Source: Flavobacterium indicum GPTSA100-9 = DSM 17447 (lineage in GTDB: Bacteria > Bacteroidota > Bacteroidia > Flavobacteriales > Flavobacteriaceae). From it: DNA of 64,000 nt. Positions 36,589 through 43,955 of this stretch are shown in pieces. The notes beneath the pieces are model-generated. The model was not told where the DNA came from. It ran no database searches and saw only the letters and a list, made by a program, of their open reading frames with translations. Position 1 is the stretch's first letter. Each line of letters begins with the position of its first letter. Location: assembly GCF_000455605.1 (NCBI RefSeq), contig NC_017025.1:1736001-1800000 (forward strand), written 5' to 3'. The position numbers were made by a program, and so were the translations under genes.

Positions 36589-37394
36589 ACTACCATTTGA
36601 TGTTTTTGTAATAGTCCAAATAGCTCTTGTGAAAAGAGATTGTTTTCGGACTTTTCGTTGATTTTTTGATAAATGACTGAAAGCAACGTTATAGTATCGT
36701 CATCAAGGGTTCGGATAATATCCAAGAATGCTTTTTTAGCATCTGAACAATTCTCATCATCCAAATCTTCAGGAGAAGCCATAGCTAAACCACTATTTTC
36801 AACCGGAACATTAAACCCTAATCCTTTTAGAATTAATGGAGCTTGTTTAACCACTCCTAAAAGCATGTTATTCAAACTGTCATTGCTTTCTTTGGTGTAC
36901 TTCCGCTGCAATTTTTCCTCAGCGAGTTCTTCGTTTTTCGCTTTGAGTTCCCGATTATATTTTTCAGATTCTTCTAACTTTTTAGCGAGTTCATCTCGAT
37001 CACGCGCTTGTAATTTCAAATCAAAAATGTCGGCAATTCCCAAACCCATTAGACCTGCACTTTTTTTCTTTTTTTTCTTCTTTTTAAGGACTTGTTTTGG
37101 TTCATCCTCTATATGACTTGAATTAGAAATAATCTCACCAAAAGTTACATCAAAAGGATCTCCTTCAATTTTGAAAGCATTTACCCCATTTTTGCGTTTC
37201 TCCTGAATGGTAAGTTTGGTAAAACCATCATTGTAGAGTTTTTCAAAAAATTCTTCACTCGTACCATAATCATTTTTTATCTGCTCGTGGGTAATATTTC
37301 GAAAAATTGGCTTTGAGGTAGTTCTGTCGTAAACTGTTACAGCGCAAAATTTATCGCTTGCCAGTTTATCCATCAAATCATCTAATTGCTCCAT
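36585..37394 (-). CDS. Coiled-coil protein with poly-Lys tract
   Basis: A 269-residue soluble protein. The N-terminal alpha/beta part (1-95) precedes a run of nine Lys residues (about 104-112) and a coiled coil (about 130-170: RDRDELAKKLEESEKYNREL...). A helical, acidic C-terminal domain follows. The poly-Lys tract suggests contact with DNA or membrane. Position between candidate structural genes fits a scaffold or minor virion protein; this is inference. Confidence 0.55.
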   Translation of the reverse strand: MEQLDDLMDKLASDKFCAVTVYDRTTSKPIFRNITHEQIKNDYGTSEEFFEKLYNDGFTKLTIQEKRKNGVNAFKIEGDPFDVTFGEIISNSSHIEDEPKQVLKKKKKKKKSAGLMGLGIADIFDLKLQARDRDELAKKLEESEKYNRELKAKNEELAEEKLQRKYTKESNDSLNNMLLGVVKQAPLILKGLGFNVPVENSGLAMASPEDLDDENCSDAKKAFLDIIRTLDDDTITLLSVIYQKINEKSENNLFSQELFGLLQKHQMVV

Positions 37395-37395
37395 T

Positions 37396-37695
37396 TTAAA
37401 TTAGTTTTTTGTAGATAAGTAAAATCCTGTTATGCTCTTTCCCAGTAATCATTTTCTTTACCAGCGTTGGGGCGAAAGTTGATTCACTTGTCATATAATT
37501 GACCTCCAATTTTACCTTTGAAAAAGTGCCATCAGGAGGAATCAAAATCTGTTTTTGTGTTGGATAAATAGTAACACCGTTGATAATTGCAATTGTAGTA
37601 CCTGTATTTACAACCGAAAGGCAGGTAACTCCCTCTAAAATGGGAATTTGTTCTTCCCTAAACTCTCTTGTTATAAAAGCAGATTCTGCAAACAT
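37396..37695 (-). CDS. Small beta-rich protein, candidate structural
   Basis: A 99-residue protein that reads as alternating beta strands (CLSVVNTGTTIAIINGVTIYP, FSKVKLEVNYMTSES) with no hydrophobic anchor. It is one of three consecutive small beta-rich proteins (with 37697-38071 and 38126-38689). Such sets form capsid, penton or spike proteins in tailless phages, but no similarity is visible by eye. Confidence 0.5.
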   Translation of the reverse strand: MFAESAFITREFREEQIPILEGVTCLSVVNTGTTIAIINGVTIYPTQKQILIPPDGTFSKVKLEVNYMTSESTFAPTLVKKMITGKEHNRILLIYKKLI

Positions 37696-37696
37696 G

Positions 37697-38071
37697 CTAT
37701 ACTTTTTTAATGTTATTGTTATATAAAAACACTACGTGAAATTTTAAAGGCACATCACTTTTCAATGGCTCGTCCAAAGCGAAAATGAGTGAGTAATCCT
37801 TATTACCTGTATCGAAATTCAAGGGTTTAAAACTCTTTTCGTATTCGCCACCGTTTGATTGTCTCCAATTATCAATATGAACAGATGGAATGATAGCAAT
37901 ACTGTTATCGTCTTTCATTTCAATGGATGTCATTGCACTGATTTTTTTTTCAACTCCATTAGTGTAGACTGCTACACCAGTGGTAAAACCAATTGGAAGT
38001 TTAAAATTCTCTGAAGTATTACTTTCTCCTGGCTTTATGATTGCCTTTACTACGTGTTGAATTTGTCGCAT
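37697..38071 (-). CDS. Small beta-rich protein, candidate minor capsid or spike
   Basis: A 124-residue beta-rich protein (IQHVVKAIIKPGESNTSENF, IMKDD-like loops, YSLIFALDEPLKSDVPLKFHVVFLY). The final strand pattern (small polar loop, then LKFHVVFLYN) is reminiscent of the end of the 187-residue neighbour (EGVSMFLRLEFRV). It starts 54 bases after that gene and 1 base before the next. Confidence 0.5.
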   Translation of the reverse strand: MRQIQHVVKAIIKPGESNTSENFKLPIGFTTGVAVYTNGVEKKISAMTSIEMKDDNSIAIIPSVHIDNWRQSNGGEYEKSFKPLNFDTGNKDYSLIFALDEPLKSDVPLKFHVVFLYNNNIKKV

Positions 38072-38125
38072 ACTTTTTAAGATTTAAAAGCCTTAGCTGT
38101 TAAGACTTCGGCTTTATTAATTCTC

Positions 38126-38689
38126 TTACTTTTTAGCCTCTGTTACTCTAAATTCCAATCGTAAAAACATTGAAACACCTTCTTTTATAGGGACATTTAC
38201 CCCTTTAGGAAATTCCAATTCTAATTTAAACTCCTCTTTGGCTCTTAAAAGCGGTGTGGTTGCAATGGGACGATAATCATCGAATTTGAAATTTTGAATA
38301 TCTGTAAGGGGTAAATCAATAAGCATATCATTGGTTTGAATCAATCTCAAATCAGCGTTTTGCAATTCAGCCGGCAATACATCTCTACTTTGCCAGTCGG
38401 CACTCTCCATTTTCATCCCTTTTGTGGTAAACTGTATACGGATAGCATCAATTACCACATCACGTCCTGAGTTTAATTGATTTCCATCAAAATTTGTAAT
38501 TCCGACAATTTTTTTAGTATTTGCATCCACAAGTTGGTTGATTCCACTCATCCCATCAACCTTTACATTTAAATAAAAGGTTTTATCAACTAATTTTGTT
38601 GCTTGTGGCCTTACAGTATGATTCGTTTGACGTTGTCTAGCTCCTAAAACTTTAATTGCTCTCTGCAATTGTGAATTTCTATTTTCCAT
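38126..38689 (-). CDS. Candidate major capsid protein (jelly-roll-sized, beta-rich)
   Basis: A 187-residue protein. A basic N-terminal arm (RNSQLQRAIKVLGARQRQTNH) is followed by alternating strands and loops up to a final FKLELEFPKGV...FLRLEFRV pair. A basic arm plus a single beta-sandwich of about 150 residues is the size and layout of single jelly-roll capsid proteins of tailless viruses such as P23-77 VP16. No motif proves the role, and it is the best candidate only by position, size and strand pattern. Confidence 0.45.
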   Translation of the reverse strand: MENRNSQLQRAIKVLGARQRQTNHTVRPQATKLVDKTFYLNVKVDGMSGINQLVDANTKKIVGITNFDGNQLNSGRDVVIDAIRIQFTTKGMKMESADWQSRDVLPAELQNADLRLIQTNDMLIDLPLTDIQNFKFDDYRPIATTPLLRAKEEFKLELEFPKGVNVPIKEGVSMFLRLEFRVTEAKK

Positions 38690-38728
38690 GTTTCTTTAAT
38701 GAATTAAATTTTAATTTTTTGTTGTAGG

Positions 38729-39388
38729 TTACAGAACATAGTTCCCATTTTCGTCGATATATGCGCCTAAGCCTTCATCTTCATAGGCTCCTAAACCATC
38801 GTCTTCATAACCGCTTAAACCATCTTCAACATAGTTTCCATTTACATCGATGTAACCACCTAAACCATCTTCATGATAGTTTCCTGCATCATCAAAATAC
38901 CCGTTCAAGCCTTCTTCTTCATAAGCACCTAAACCATCACCACCATCATAAGCATTTAAACCATTTTCTACATAGTTACCATTGATATCAATGTAACCGC
39001 CTAAACCATCTTCGTGATAGTTGCCGTAAGCATCGATATAACCTTGCAATCCATTTACCGCCCCCGAAAGACCTGCTGTCTTTTGCATAAATCTTCCGAT
39101 TGTTGTTTCAGGATTTAGCTTAGCGGCAATTTTCTCAGACGAGAAAATATTTTTTACTAATTCCAGACCATGAGCAATGGAAACACCAATTGCCGAACCT
39201 CTTAAAAGCGAACTTTTGGTATCGCTTCCATTTACTTTTACCGCTAAAAATCCAGCACCAACGGCAACTGCAACATTAACAACACCTTTAACCGTGTTGG
39301 AAGATGTCTCGGTCATAGTGCCTGTAAGACCTCTTGAAAGAGCACCTACAACAACGGCAGAACTGATTGTTATTAATTCTTGTTTCAT
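38729..39388 (-). CDS. Membrane-associated protein with acidic GYIDxxGNY repeats
   Basis: A 219-residue protein. The N-terminal half is hydrophobic and Gly/Ala-rich (ISSAVVVGALSRGLTGTM, GVVNVAVAVGAGFLAVKV, LLRGSAIGVSIAHGLELV). The C-terminal half (about 112-219) consists of four copies of a GYIDxxGNYxExGL unit alternating with DGLGAYEEEG-like units, strongly acidic. The repeat is suggestive of a metal-binding or receptor-binding surface fibre on a membrane anchor. Family not recognised. Confidence 0.6.
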   Translation of the reverse strand: MKQELITISSAVVVGALSRGLTGTMTETSSNTVKGVVNVAVAVGAGFLAVKVNGSDTKSSLLRGSAIGVSIAHGLELVKNIFSSEKIAAKLNPETTIGRFMQKTAGLSGAVNGLQGYIDAYGNYHEDGLGGYIDINGNYVENGLNAYDGGDGLGAYEEEGLNGYFDDAGNYHEDGLGGYIDVNGNYVEDGLSGYEDDGLGAYEDEGLGAYIDENGNYVL

Positions 39389-39399
39389 TTCTATGTTTA

Positions 39400-40116
39400 T
39401 TAATTACTTTTTGAACTTGTTACTAAAAGAATCGCTCCCACAGCTCCTACACCAATAACAATGGGAATCGTATAATTAGGCTTTTCTGTGGATGTAATTC
39501 CACTTTCGAGTTGTGATGCTTCTTTTTGTGTTTGAACTTCTTCTTTTAAATTCTGCATAGGAATATCCTTGACTTTGGAAATAGTTTCAAGCTGAGCATC
39601 ATTCGGAACTGCCTCACCAGTATCTGTTGTGCCGGTAGTTAAGGATTCCGCCGGAACTCCTTTTACTTCTGCAATGGTTTCCAATTGTGCAGGTGTCGGA
39701 GTCGCATTTGGCATAACTTCAACTGGTTCGGAAGCTTCAATTTGTTGTGATTCGTTGTAAATAGACTGTGGCTGATTACCTGTAAAGGCATTTTTAATTG
39801 TCGGTTTCACAACATTATTTATCGCAAATTTGCCAACTTTACTTTTGCCTAATTTTGTAGCTAATTTTATGGCTTTACCACTTTTAACCTTCGTAAGTAT
39901 TTTACCTACTTTGCTGTCAAGCACTTTGCTTGCGATGCCTCCTCCAGGAATAATATTCATTGCCATAGAGGCAATTGGAACTAACTTTTTTCCGACTTTA
40001 ACAGCATTTTTAATGCTAACGTTTTTTAATCGGACATTCTTTTTGAGCATTTTACCGATTTTAAGGCCTCGGTTTAAACCTGCATTCAGTCCTGTTTGTT
40101 CTTCTAAAATCAACAT
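39400..40116 (-). CDS. Basic protein with ILEEQxGLNAGLNR leader and C-terminal TM
   Basis: A 238-residue protein. It starts with MLILEEQTGLNAGLNRGLK, a leader almost identical to that of the next upstream gene. A very basic, Lys/Val/Gly-rich part follows (15-110), then an acidic Gln/Thr-rich linker holding two PAQLETIAEVKGVP/DAQLETISKVKDIP repeats, and a C-terminal span (YTIPIVIGVGAVGAILLVTS). It looks like an internal virion protein connecting nucleic acid and membrane. Confidence 0.6.
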   Translation of the reverse strand: MLILEEQTGLNAGLNRGLKIGKMLKKNVRLKNVSIKNAVKVGKKLVPIASMAMNIIPGGGIASKVLDSKVGKILTKVKSGKAIKLATKLGKSKVGKFAINNVVKPTIKNAFTGNQPQSIYNESQQIEASEPVEVMPNATPTPAQLETIAEVKGVPAESLTTGTTDTGEAVPNDAQLETISKVKDIPMQNLKEEVQTQKEASQLESGITSTEKPNYTIPIVIGVGAVGAILLVTSSKSN

Positions 40117-40120
40117 ATTC

Positions 40121-40357
40121 TTATCTTTTTAAAAGTGTATGCGGTGCTAAAACTCCTTTGATTAATCGCTTTCTTTGATTTTTTTTAATCAAAGTATGGG
40201 GCGCAAAAGCTCCTCTAATGAGCGTTCGTCTTTTGTTTTTAGGAATTAGCAGATGTGGAGCAACTGCCATTTTAACGAGGTTCTTGAATCTTAGTCTTTT
40301 TAAAAAACTTCTGTTTAATCCTGCATTAAGACCTATTTGTTCTTCTAATATTATCAT
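40121..40357 (-). CDS. Small very basic protein with tandem repeats
   Basis: A 78-residue protein with the same leader as its downstream neighbour (MIILEEQIGLNAGLNR), followed by three tandem units of about 18 residues of the form APHTLIKKNQRKRLIKG. Net charge is strongly positive, as in nucleic-acid-packing virion proteins. It lies 10 bases after the cysteine-protease-like gene and 4 bases before the neighbour. Confidence 0.6.
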   Translation of the reverse strand: MIILEEQIGLNAGLNRSFLKRLRFKNLVKMAVAPHLLIPKNKRRTLIRGAFAPHTLIKKNQRKRLIKGVLAPHTLLKR

Positions 40358-40367
40358 ACGCTGTTAT

Positions 40368-41228
40368 TTAAAATGGAAATCTTCTACGAGGTTGAGTTGT
40401 TTTTTTTACAACTCCTTTAAGTCCTCTTTTACTTCCATAAACACTATTAATCTTGACATAAATATTATAAGCTCCTCCTTCACTTGTTGACTTATGAACA
40501 ATCGCATCATTGCCTAATGATTTTAACATGTTTTTCGCTTGTTCAGCACTTCTGGCAAAATCATATAGTTCATAAACCTTTTTGCAAGGCTTTTTGGTTA
40601 CATACCAGCCTCTCTTTTTAGGAGCAGGACAATTGAGTCCTATGTGTGGTAATTTTTGATCCATAAAAACATCTTTTTTATCCGTATAACTTGGTTCTTT
40701 GTTGCTTTGAATAGTTCCGTCAATAATTGCATGACCTTTGTCTAGCTTTCCGCTCACTTGATTAAATGGCACAATCACATAAACATGAGTGTACTGCTTT
40801 GGATTGAACTTAGGCTGTTTGATTTGTCTGATGTAATGCTTAATTCCTAAATTCATTAAAACCGAACTTGCGAAAATTGAATAGCTTTTGCAATCAATTC
40901 CTTCACGGCGGTTAAACCAACTATTAGCAGGACTTCTTAAATTCTGAGTCATACCGTCTGCCTGATATTGTATATCGTAATACAGGAAGTAATGAATCTT
41001 ATCACAGGTCTCTTGAATCGTTTTTCCTTTCAGCATTTGCGATAATTTGGCAACCTGTTTGTAAAAAGTCTCGACCCAAACTTTCATCATGGAAACCGAA
41101 TAAAAAGTATCACCTTTTTTAAGTTTTACTTTTTGTCCTTTAGGTTTTTCAATCAAATGGTTAAACTCATCACCGTTTTTTATCCTGCGCTTTAGAATTA
41201 GGTTTATTTCATTTTTAGTCATTTTCAT
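40368..41228 (-). CDS. Transglutaminase-fold cysteine protease-like protein
   Basis: A 286-residue protein with the transglutaminase-like/papain-like catalytic order: Cys113 in REGIDCKSYSIF, His148 in QYTHVYVIVP and Asp170 in GHAIIDGT. It has no signal peptide, and its C-terminus is basic (QPRRRFPF). In phages such enzymes act as maturation proteases or cell-wall peptidases. Its position as first gene after the terminator, and next to two proteins with a shared N-terminal leader, makes a processing role worth testing. Confidence 0.7.
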   Translation of the reverse strand: MKMTKNEINLILKRRIKNGDEFNHLIEKPKGQKVKLKKGDTFYSVSMMKVWVETFYKQVAKLSQMLKGKTIQETCDKIHYFLYYDIQYQADGMTQNLRSPANSWFNRREGIDCKSYSIFASSVLMNLGIKHYIRQIKQPKFNPKQYTHVYVIVPFNQVSGKLDKGHAIIDGTIQSNKEPSYTDKKDVFMDQKLPHIGLNCPAPKKRGWYVTKKPCKKVYELYDFARSAEQAKNMLKSLGNDAIVHKSTSEGGAYNIYVKINSVYGSKRGLKGVVKKTTQPRRRFPF

Positions 41229-41263
41229 TTACAAACTTTCATATGCAAATGTTTAAAATAAAA

Positions 41264-41292
41264 ATACCTCGCCTTGAGGTAAGGCGAGGTAT
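41264..41292 (-). terminator. Rho-independent terminator between early and late genes
   Basis: On the minus strand ATACCTCGCCTT pairs perfectly with AAGGCGAGGTAT around a 5-base loop and is followed by TTTTTATTTT. It separates the replication genes (right) from the structural-type genes (left). Confidence 0.85.
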
Positions 41293-41348
41293 GGTGAAGT
41301 ATTGTAAAGATTTGTTAGGTATTATAAAGTATTATCAGGTATCATTGT
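41289..41348. repeat. Six tandem 10-bp repeats (iteron-like)
   Basis: Six units in exact 10-base register start at 41289, 41299, 41309, 41319, 41329 and 41339 with consensus GTATTRTAAA. Five of six begin with GTAT, and the third is degenerate. They abut the early/late terminator. Possible roles are a regulator-binding array, an antitermination site or a replication origin. Confidence 0.75.
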
Positions 41349-41361
41349 GCTTTTATTGTAA

Positions 41362-41586
41362 TCAATCATCATCGTAATAGTATCCTTTTGGTAATCCATA
41401 AGTCTCAACAAACTCCACGAATTCCAAATGTGGAATCATTTTAACATCCTTTGAGATTTTCTTTTCTTTTAAGATTTCATTAATTTGATTCCTGATTTTA
41501 GTTTCACTAAACTGATTGCAATACATCTCGATTAATTCTGATTTAGTAACAGAATGCGGAAGTGGTTTTTTATTTTGCTTACTCAT
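41362..41586 (-). CDS. Small protein of the early region
   Basis: A 74-residue soluble protein, helical, with a basic N-terminus (MSKQNKKPLPHSVTKSELIEMY) and an acidic Tyr/Asp tail (YYYDDD). It lies upstream of the 10-bp repeat array. It may be a small DNA-binding protein, but no motif is clear. Confidence 0.5.
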   Translation of the reverse strand: MSKQNKKPLPHSVTKSELIEMYCNQFSETKIRNQINEILKEKKISKDVKMIPHLEFVEFVETYGLPKGYYYDDD

Positions 41587-41603
41587 TTTAGAATCTTTAC
41601 AAG

Positions 41604-41798
41604 TTAAATTTCCTTTCTTAAATCGTTGATTAGGAATAAGATTCTGAAAACCTTATCTTCCAGATACTTCAGTATTCGATTTTTACCCTTAAAGATGAAA
41701 TCAAAAAATTGCAATGGTGAGGTAATGATGATTGCAAAACATATTGCTATTGCCAATACATTCAGATAAATTATTTTAAAGCGGTTTTTAATTTTCAT
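41604..41798 (-). CDS. Small single-span membrane protein
   Basis: A 64-residue protein with one membrane segment (IIYLNVLAIAICFAIIITSPL, about residues 9-29) and a basic tail. Member of the early gene group, 11 bases after the preceding gene. Function unknown. Confidence 0.5.
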   Translation of the reverse strand: MKIKNRFKIIYLNVLAIAICFAIIITSPLQFFDFIFKGKNRILKYLEDKVFRILFLINDLRKEI

Positions 41799-41809
41799 AA
41801 TTCTTAGTT

Positions 41810-42151
41810 TTAAATATTGACAAGTCTTTCGTAAATTATATCAGAGATGGATTGCATTACAATTTCCTGTTCTTGAGTTCGTTCTTTTCTTTCCCATTGA
41901 CAGCAATAGAGTAGGATAACAGATTGTGTTGGAGTAAGAATGATATTTGAAGGAACTTTTTTACTCTCAATTTTCGTTCTAAAAATGTAGAACATACTTT
42001 GTAGTGTGTCAATAACAATAATATCATTGCAATACTTTTCATAATCTTTGCAATGATGAATATTATCAACCTTGTTTCGGATGAATTTTAGCAGTTCGGA
42101 TTGTATTATCTCAATATCCGCTATTTTGATTTTCTTTAAAGTTATTTTCAT
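41810..42151 (-). CDS. Hypothetical helical protein of the early region
   Basis: A 113-residue soluble, helical protein with four Cys residues spread along it (HHCKDYEKYC, LLYCCQWERK). It starts 11 bases after the helicase-loader-like gene, so it is probably co-expressed with replication functions. Family not recognised. Confidence 0.5.
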   Translation of the reverse strand: MKITLKKIKIADIEIIQSELLKFIRNKVDNIHHCKDYEKYCNDIIVIDTLQSMFYIFRTKIESKKVPSNIILTPTQSVILLYCCQWERKERTQEQEIVMQSISDIIYERLVNI

Positions 42152-42162
42152 ACTGTTTTTTG

Positions 42163-42774
42163 TTAGCGTTTGTCTGCTGTATTTTTATCAAAAGCAATAA
42201 GATTCAGCATTCCTCTTAATCTTGACCTGATTCGATTTCCGTAAGCTGTTTCTATTTCAGAAGCAGAAAGATTAGTTGTTAGATGTGTTATTACTTTTCT
42301 TGCAATGAATAGATCATATCTTGAAAGAATAATTTCAGCCATTACATTACACTCATTGCCGTAGTATTTTAAGTTTTGCTCAACTCCTAAATCGTCAAAG
42401 CAATAATTCTTATACTCAGTTTGAGAATAACTTCCACGACTGTAACGATGTATAATTTCATAACCTTCTTTGATAAATTCAAAACTTATATCTCTGCAAG
42501 TCTTCAGATAAAATCTGTTGTTTTGTTTCGCAATATATTTCATCAATGTCATTAACGTTGTTTTACCACAACCTACTGGTCCTGACAATAAAACACCTTT
42601 CGTTAAATCGAGACCAAACTCATTTGATTTTGTTTCATCCTTCAGAAAATAGGCTACAAGTTTTGTAATGTTAAGTGTATCCTGCTCAAGGAAATAAAAT
42701 CTCTCTCCATAATCTTGTTTTCCTTTCTGTTCCAACCAAGCTAGAATTTCCGGATAGTTGTATTGTAAATTCAT
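42163..42774 (-). CDS. DnaC-like AAA+ ATPase (helicase loader)
   Basis: A 203-residue P-loop ATPase with Walker A SGPVGCGKTT (about residues 64-73), Walker B YKNYCFDDLGVE and a sensor/arginine region in YGNRIRSRLRGMLNLI near the C-terminus. Size and order fit DnaC/IstB-like loaders that put the host DnaB helicase onto an origin. It follows the replication initiator gene by 11 bases, supporting a replication module for the element. Confidence 0.75.
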   Translation of the reverse strand: MNLQYNYPEILAWLEQKGKQDYGERFYFLEQDTLNITKLVAYFLKDETKSNEFGLDLTKGVLLSGPVGCGKTTLMTLMKYIAKQNNRFYLKTCRDISFEFIKEGYEIIHRYSRGSYSQTEYKNYCFDDLGVEQNLKYYGNECNVMAEIILSRYDLFIARKVITHLTTNLSASEIETAYGNRIRSRLRGMLNLIAFDKNTADKR

Positions 42775-42785
42775 AATTGATTCTC

Positions 42786-43564
42786 TTACAATGGTTCTGC
42801 ATAGTCTTTATCTTCTTGGATGTGTAAATTATTGGCTCTTGATTGCTCTTTATTCTGAGGCAAGTTGATTGAAAATTTGGAAGTCGTGAGCATCCAGTTT
42901 CTGGCCGCAGCATTCCAGTCTTTCATTTTGGTTTTTCCTCCAATTAACCAACCAGTACTTGTATAATAATTAAAAAACGTTCCGCTTCAATTTCTGGGTA
43001 ATCCAGATGTTTGAAATATTCCTTTACCAAATCCAAACTCGGACTTTCTTTTTTTTTCGCGGAACTTTTTTTTTCTTTTTCAACGGTCTCTAAAAAACCT
43101 TTCTCAACTGAAGTCTCTAAATTTCCTTCAATACATATGTTTTTATTGTTTTTAAATGTTTGTTTATTATTATATATATGGGGTTCAATAACCTGTTCAG
43201 TTACCTGACCATTAACTTGTTCAATTATTGGTTTTGTTTGTTCATTCATTGAACTGCTTTGAGGCTTTTTACCATCAGAAAGATTATACATAATTACCTC
43301 TGTACCATGGTACGGATTATAGGATGGTAAATATTCTATGAATCCTAACAATTGCAATTCTTTTATACATTTATGATAGGTTGCTTTTGAGGCAATCCTA
43401 CTGGCTTTCATCATTTCATCTCTAGAAATAGTAATCGGGTTTTTAAATCGATTTACATTCCAACTTTGAAACAGTGCCAAATACAAACTAATGTGAGTTG
43501 GGTAAATAAGTTCTTCATTGCCTATGCAACTAAAAAAACCAGTCAGGTGCTTAATGTAATTCAT
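42786..43564 (-). CDS. Replication initiator-like protein, read across a U UUU UUA slippery site
   Basis: The zero frame gives 206 residues and stops at 42944, but the -1 frame continues to a stop at 42786 with a typical end for this class (TSTGWLIGGKTKMKDWNAAARNW...). The switch lies at plus-strand 42971-42977, which on the minus strand is T TTT TTA in exactly the phase needed for -1 slippage. The full product would have about 259 residues: a winged-helix N-terminal domain (about 1-110), a variable linker and a DnaD-like C-terminal motif. Alternatively one T was lost by mutation or sequencing error. Confidence 0.65.
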
Positions 43565-43578
43565 TAGTTAGTATTACA

Positions 43579-43866
43579 TTATTTGAAAAGTCTAGTATCT
43601 TTATTTTGTATATTACCACTTAGAACTTTTTCAATGTCTGAATAGCTATAGTACATTATACCACCAACTTTGGTAAATGAAAGTGTTCCGTTAACACGTA
43701 GATTTTGTAATGTGCCAGGGGAAATGTTAAGCAATTTTCGGACTTCATTGGATTTGAGCCATTGCTTTATTTGTTGTGATTGAGGTTGAATGAGTTGTTT
43801 TAAATCATTCAAAAGAAGACTTCTGAATTCGATTAAGTCTTCACGTGTGATAACTTCGATTGCCAT
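43579..43866 (-). CDS. Excisionase-type helix-turn-helix protein
   Basis: A 95-residue protein with an HTH_17/MerR-like C-terminal half (WLKSNEVRKLLNISPGTLQNLRVNGTLSFTKVGG, about residues 38-71) and a wing ending SYSDIEKVL. The N-terminal helix may dimerise. Such proteins sit beside RteC in Bacteroidota mobile elements and control excision or the element promoter. A dyad overlaps its start codon, which would allow autoregulation. Confidence 0.8.
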   Translation of the reverse strand: MAIEVITREDLIEFRSLLLNDLKQLIQPQSQQIKQWLKSNEVRKLLNISPGTLQNLRVNGTLSFTKVGGIMYYSYSDIEKVLSGNIQNKDTRLFK

Positions 43867-43890
43867 AACGTATGTTTTAGATTGTTATGG
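43863..43890. promoter_or_regulatory. Candidate operator: CCATAAC-N14-GTTATGG
   Basis: A perfect 7-base inverted repeat with centres 21 bases apart (two helical turns) overlaps the start codon of the HTH gene, with a CAATTTTG box about 10 bases upstream of the distal half. A good binding site for the HTH protein itself. Confidence 0.5.
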
Positions 43891-43955
43891 TACAAAATTG
43901 AATTGTTTGGAGTATTTTATTTCACAACGGGGTATGTGCTGTGAACGATTTTTAG

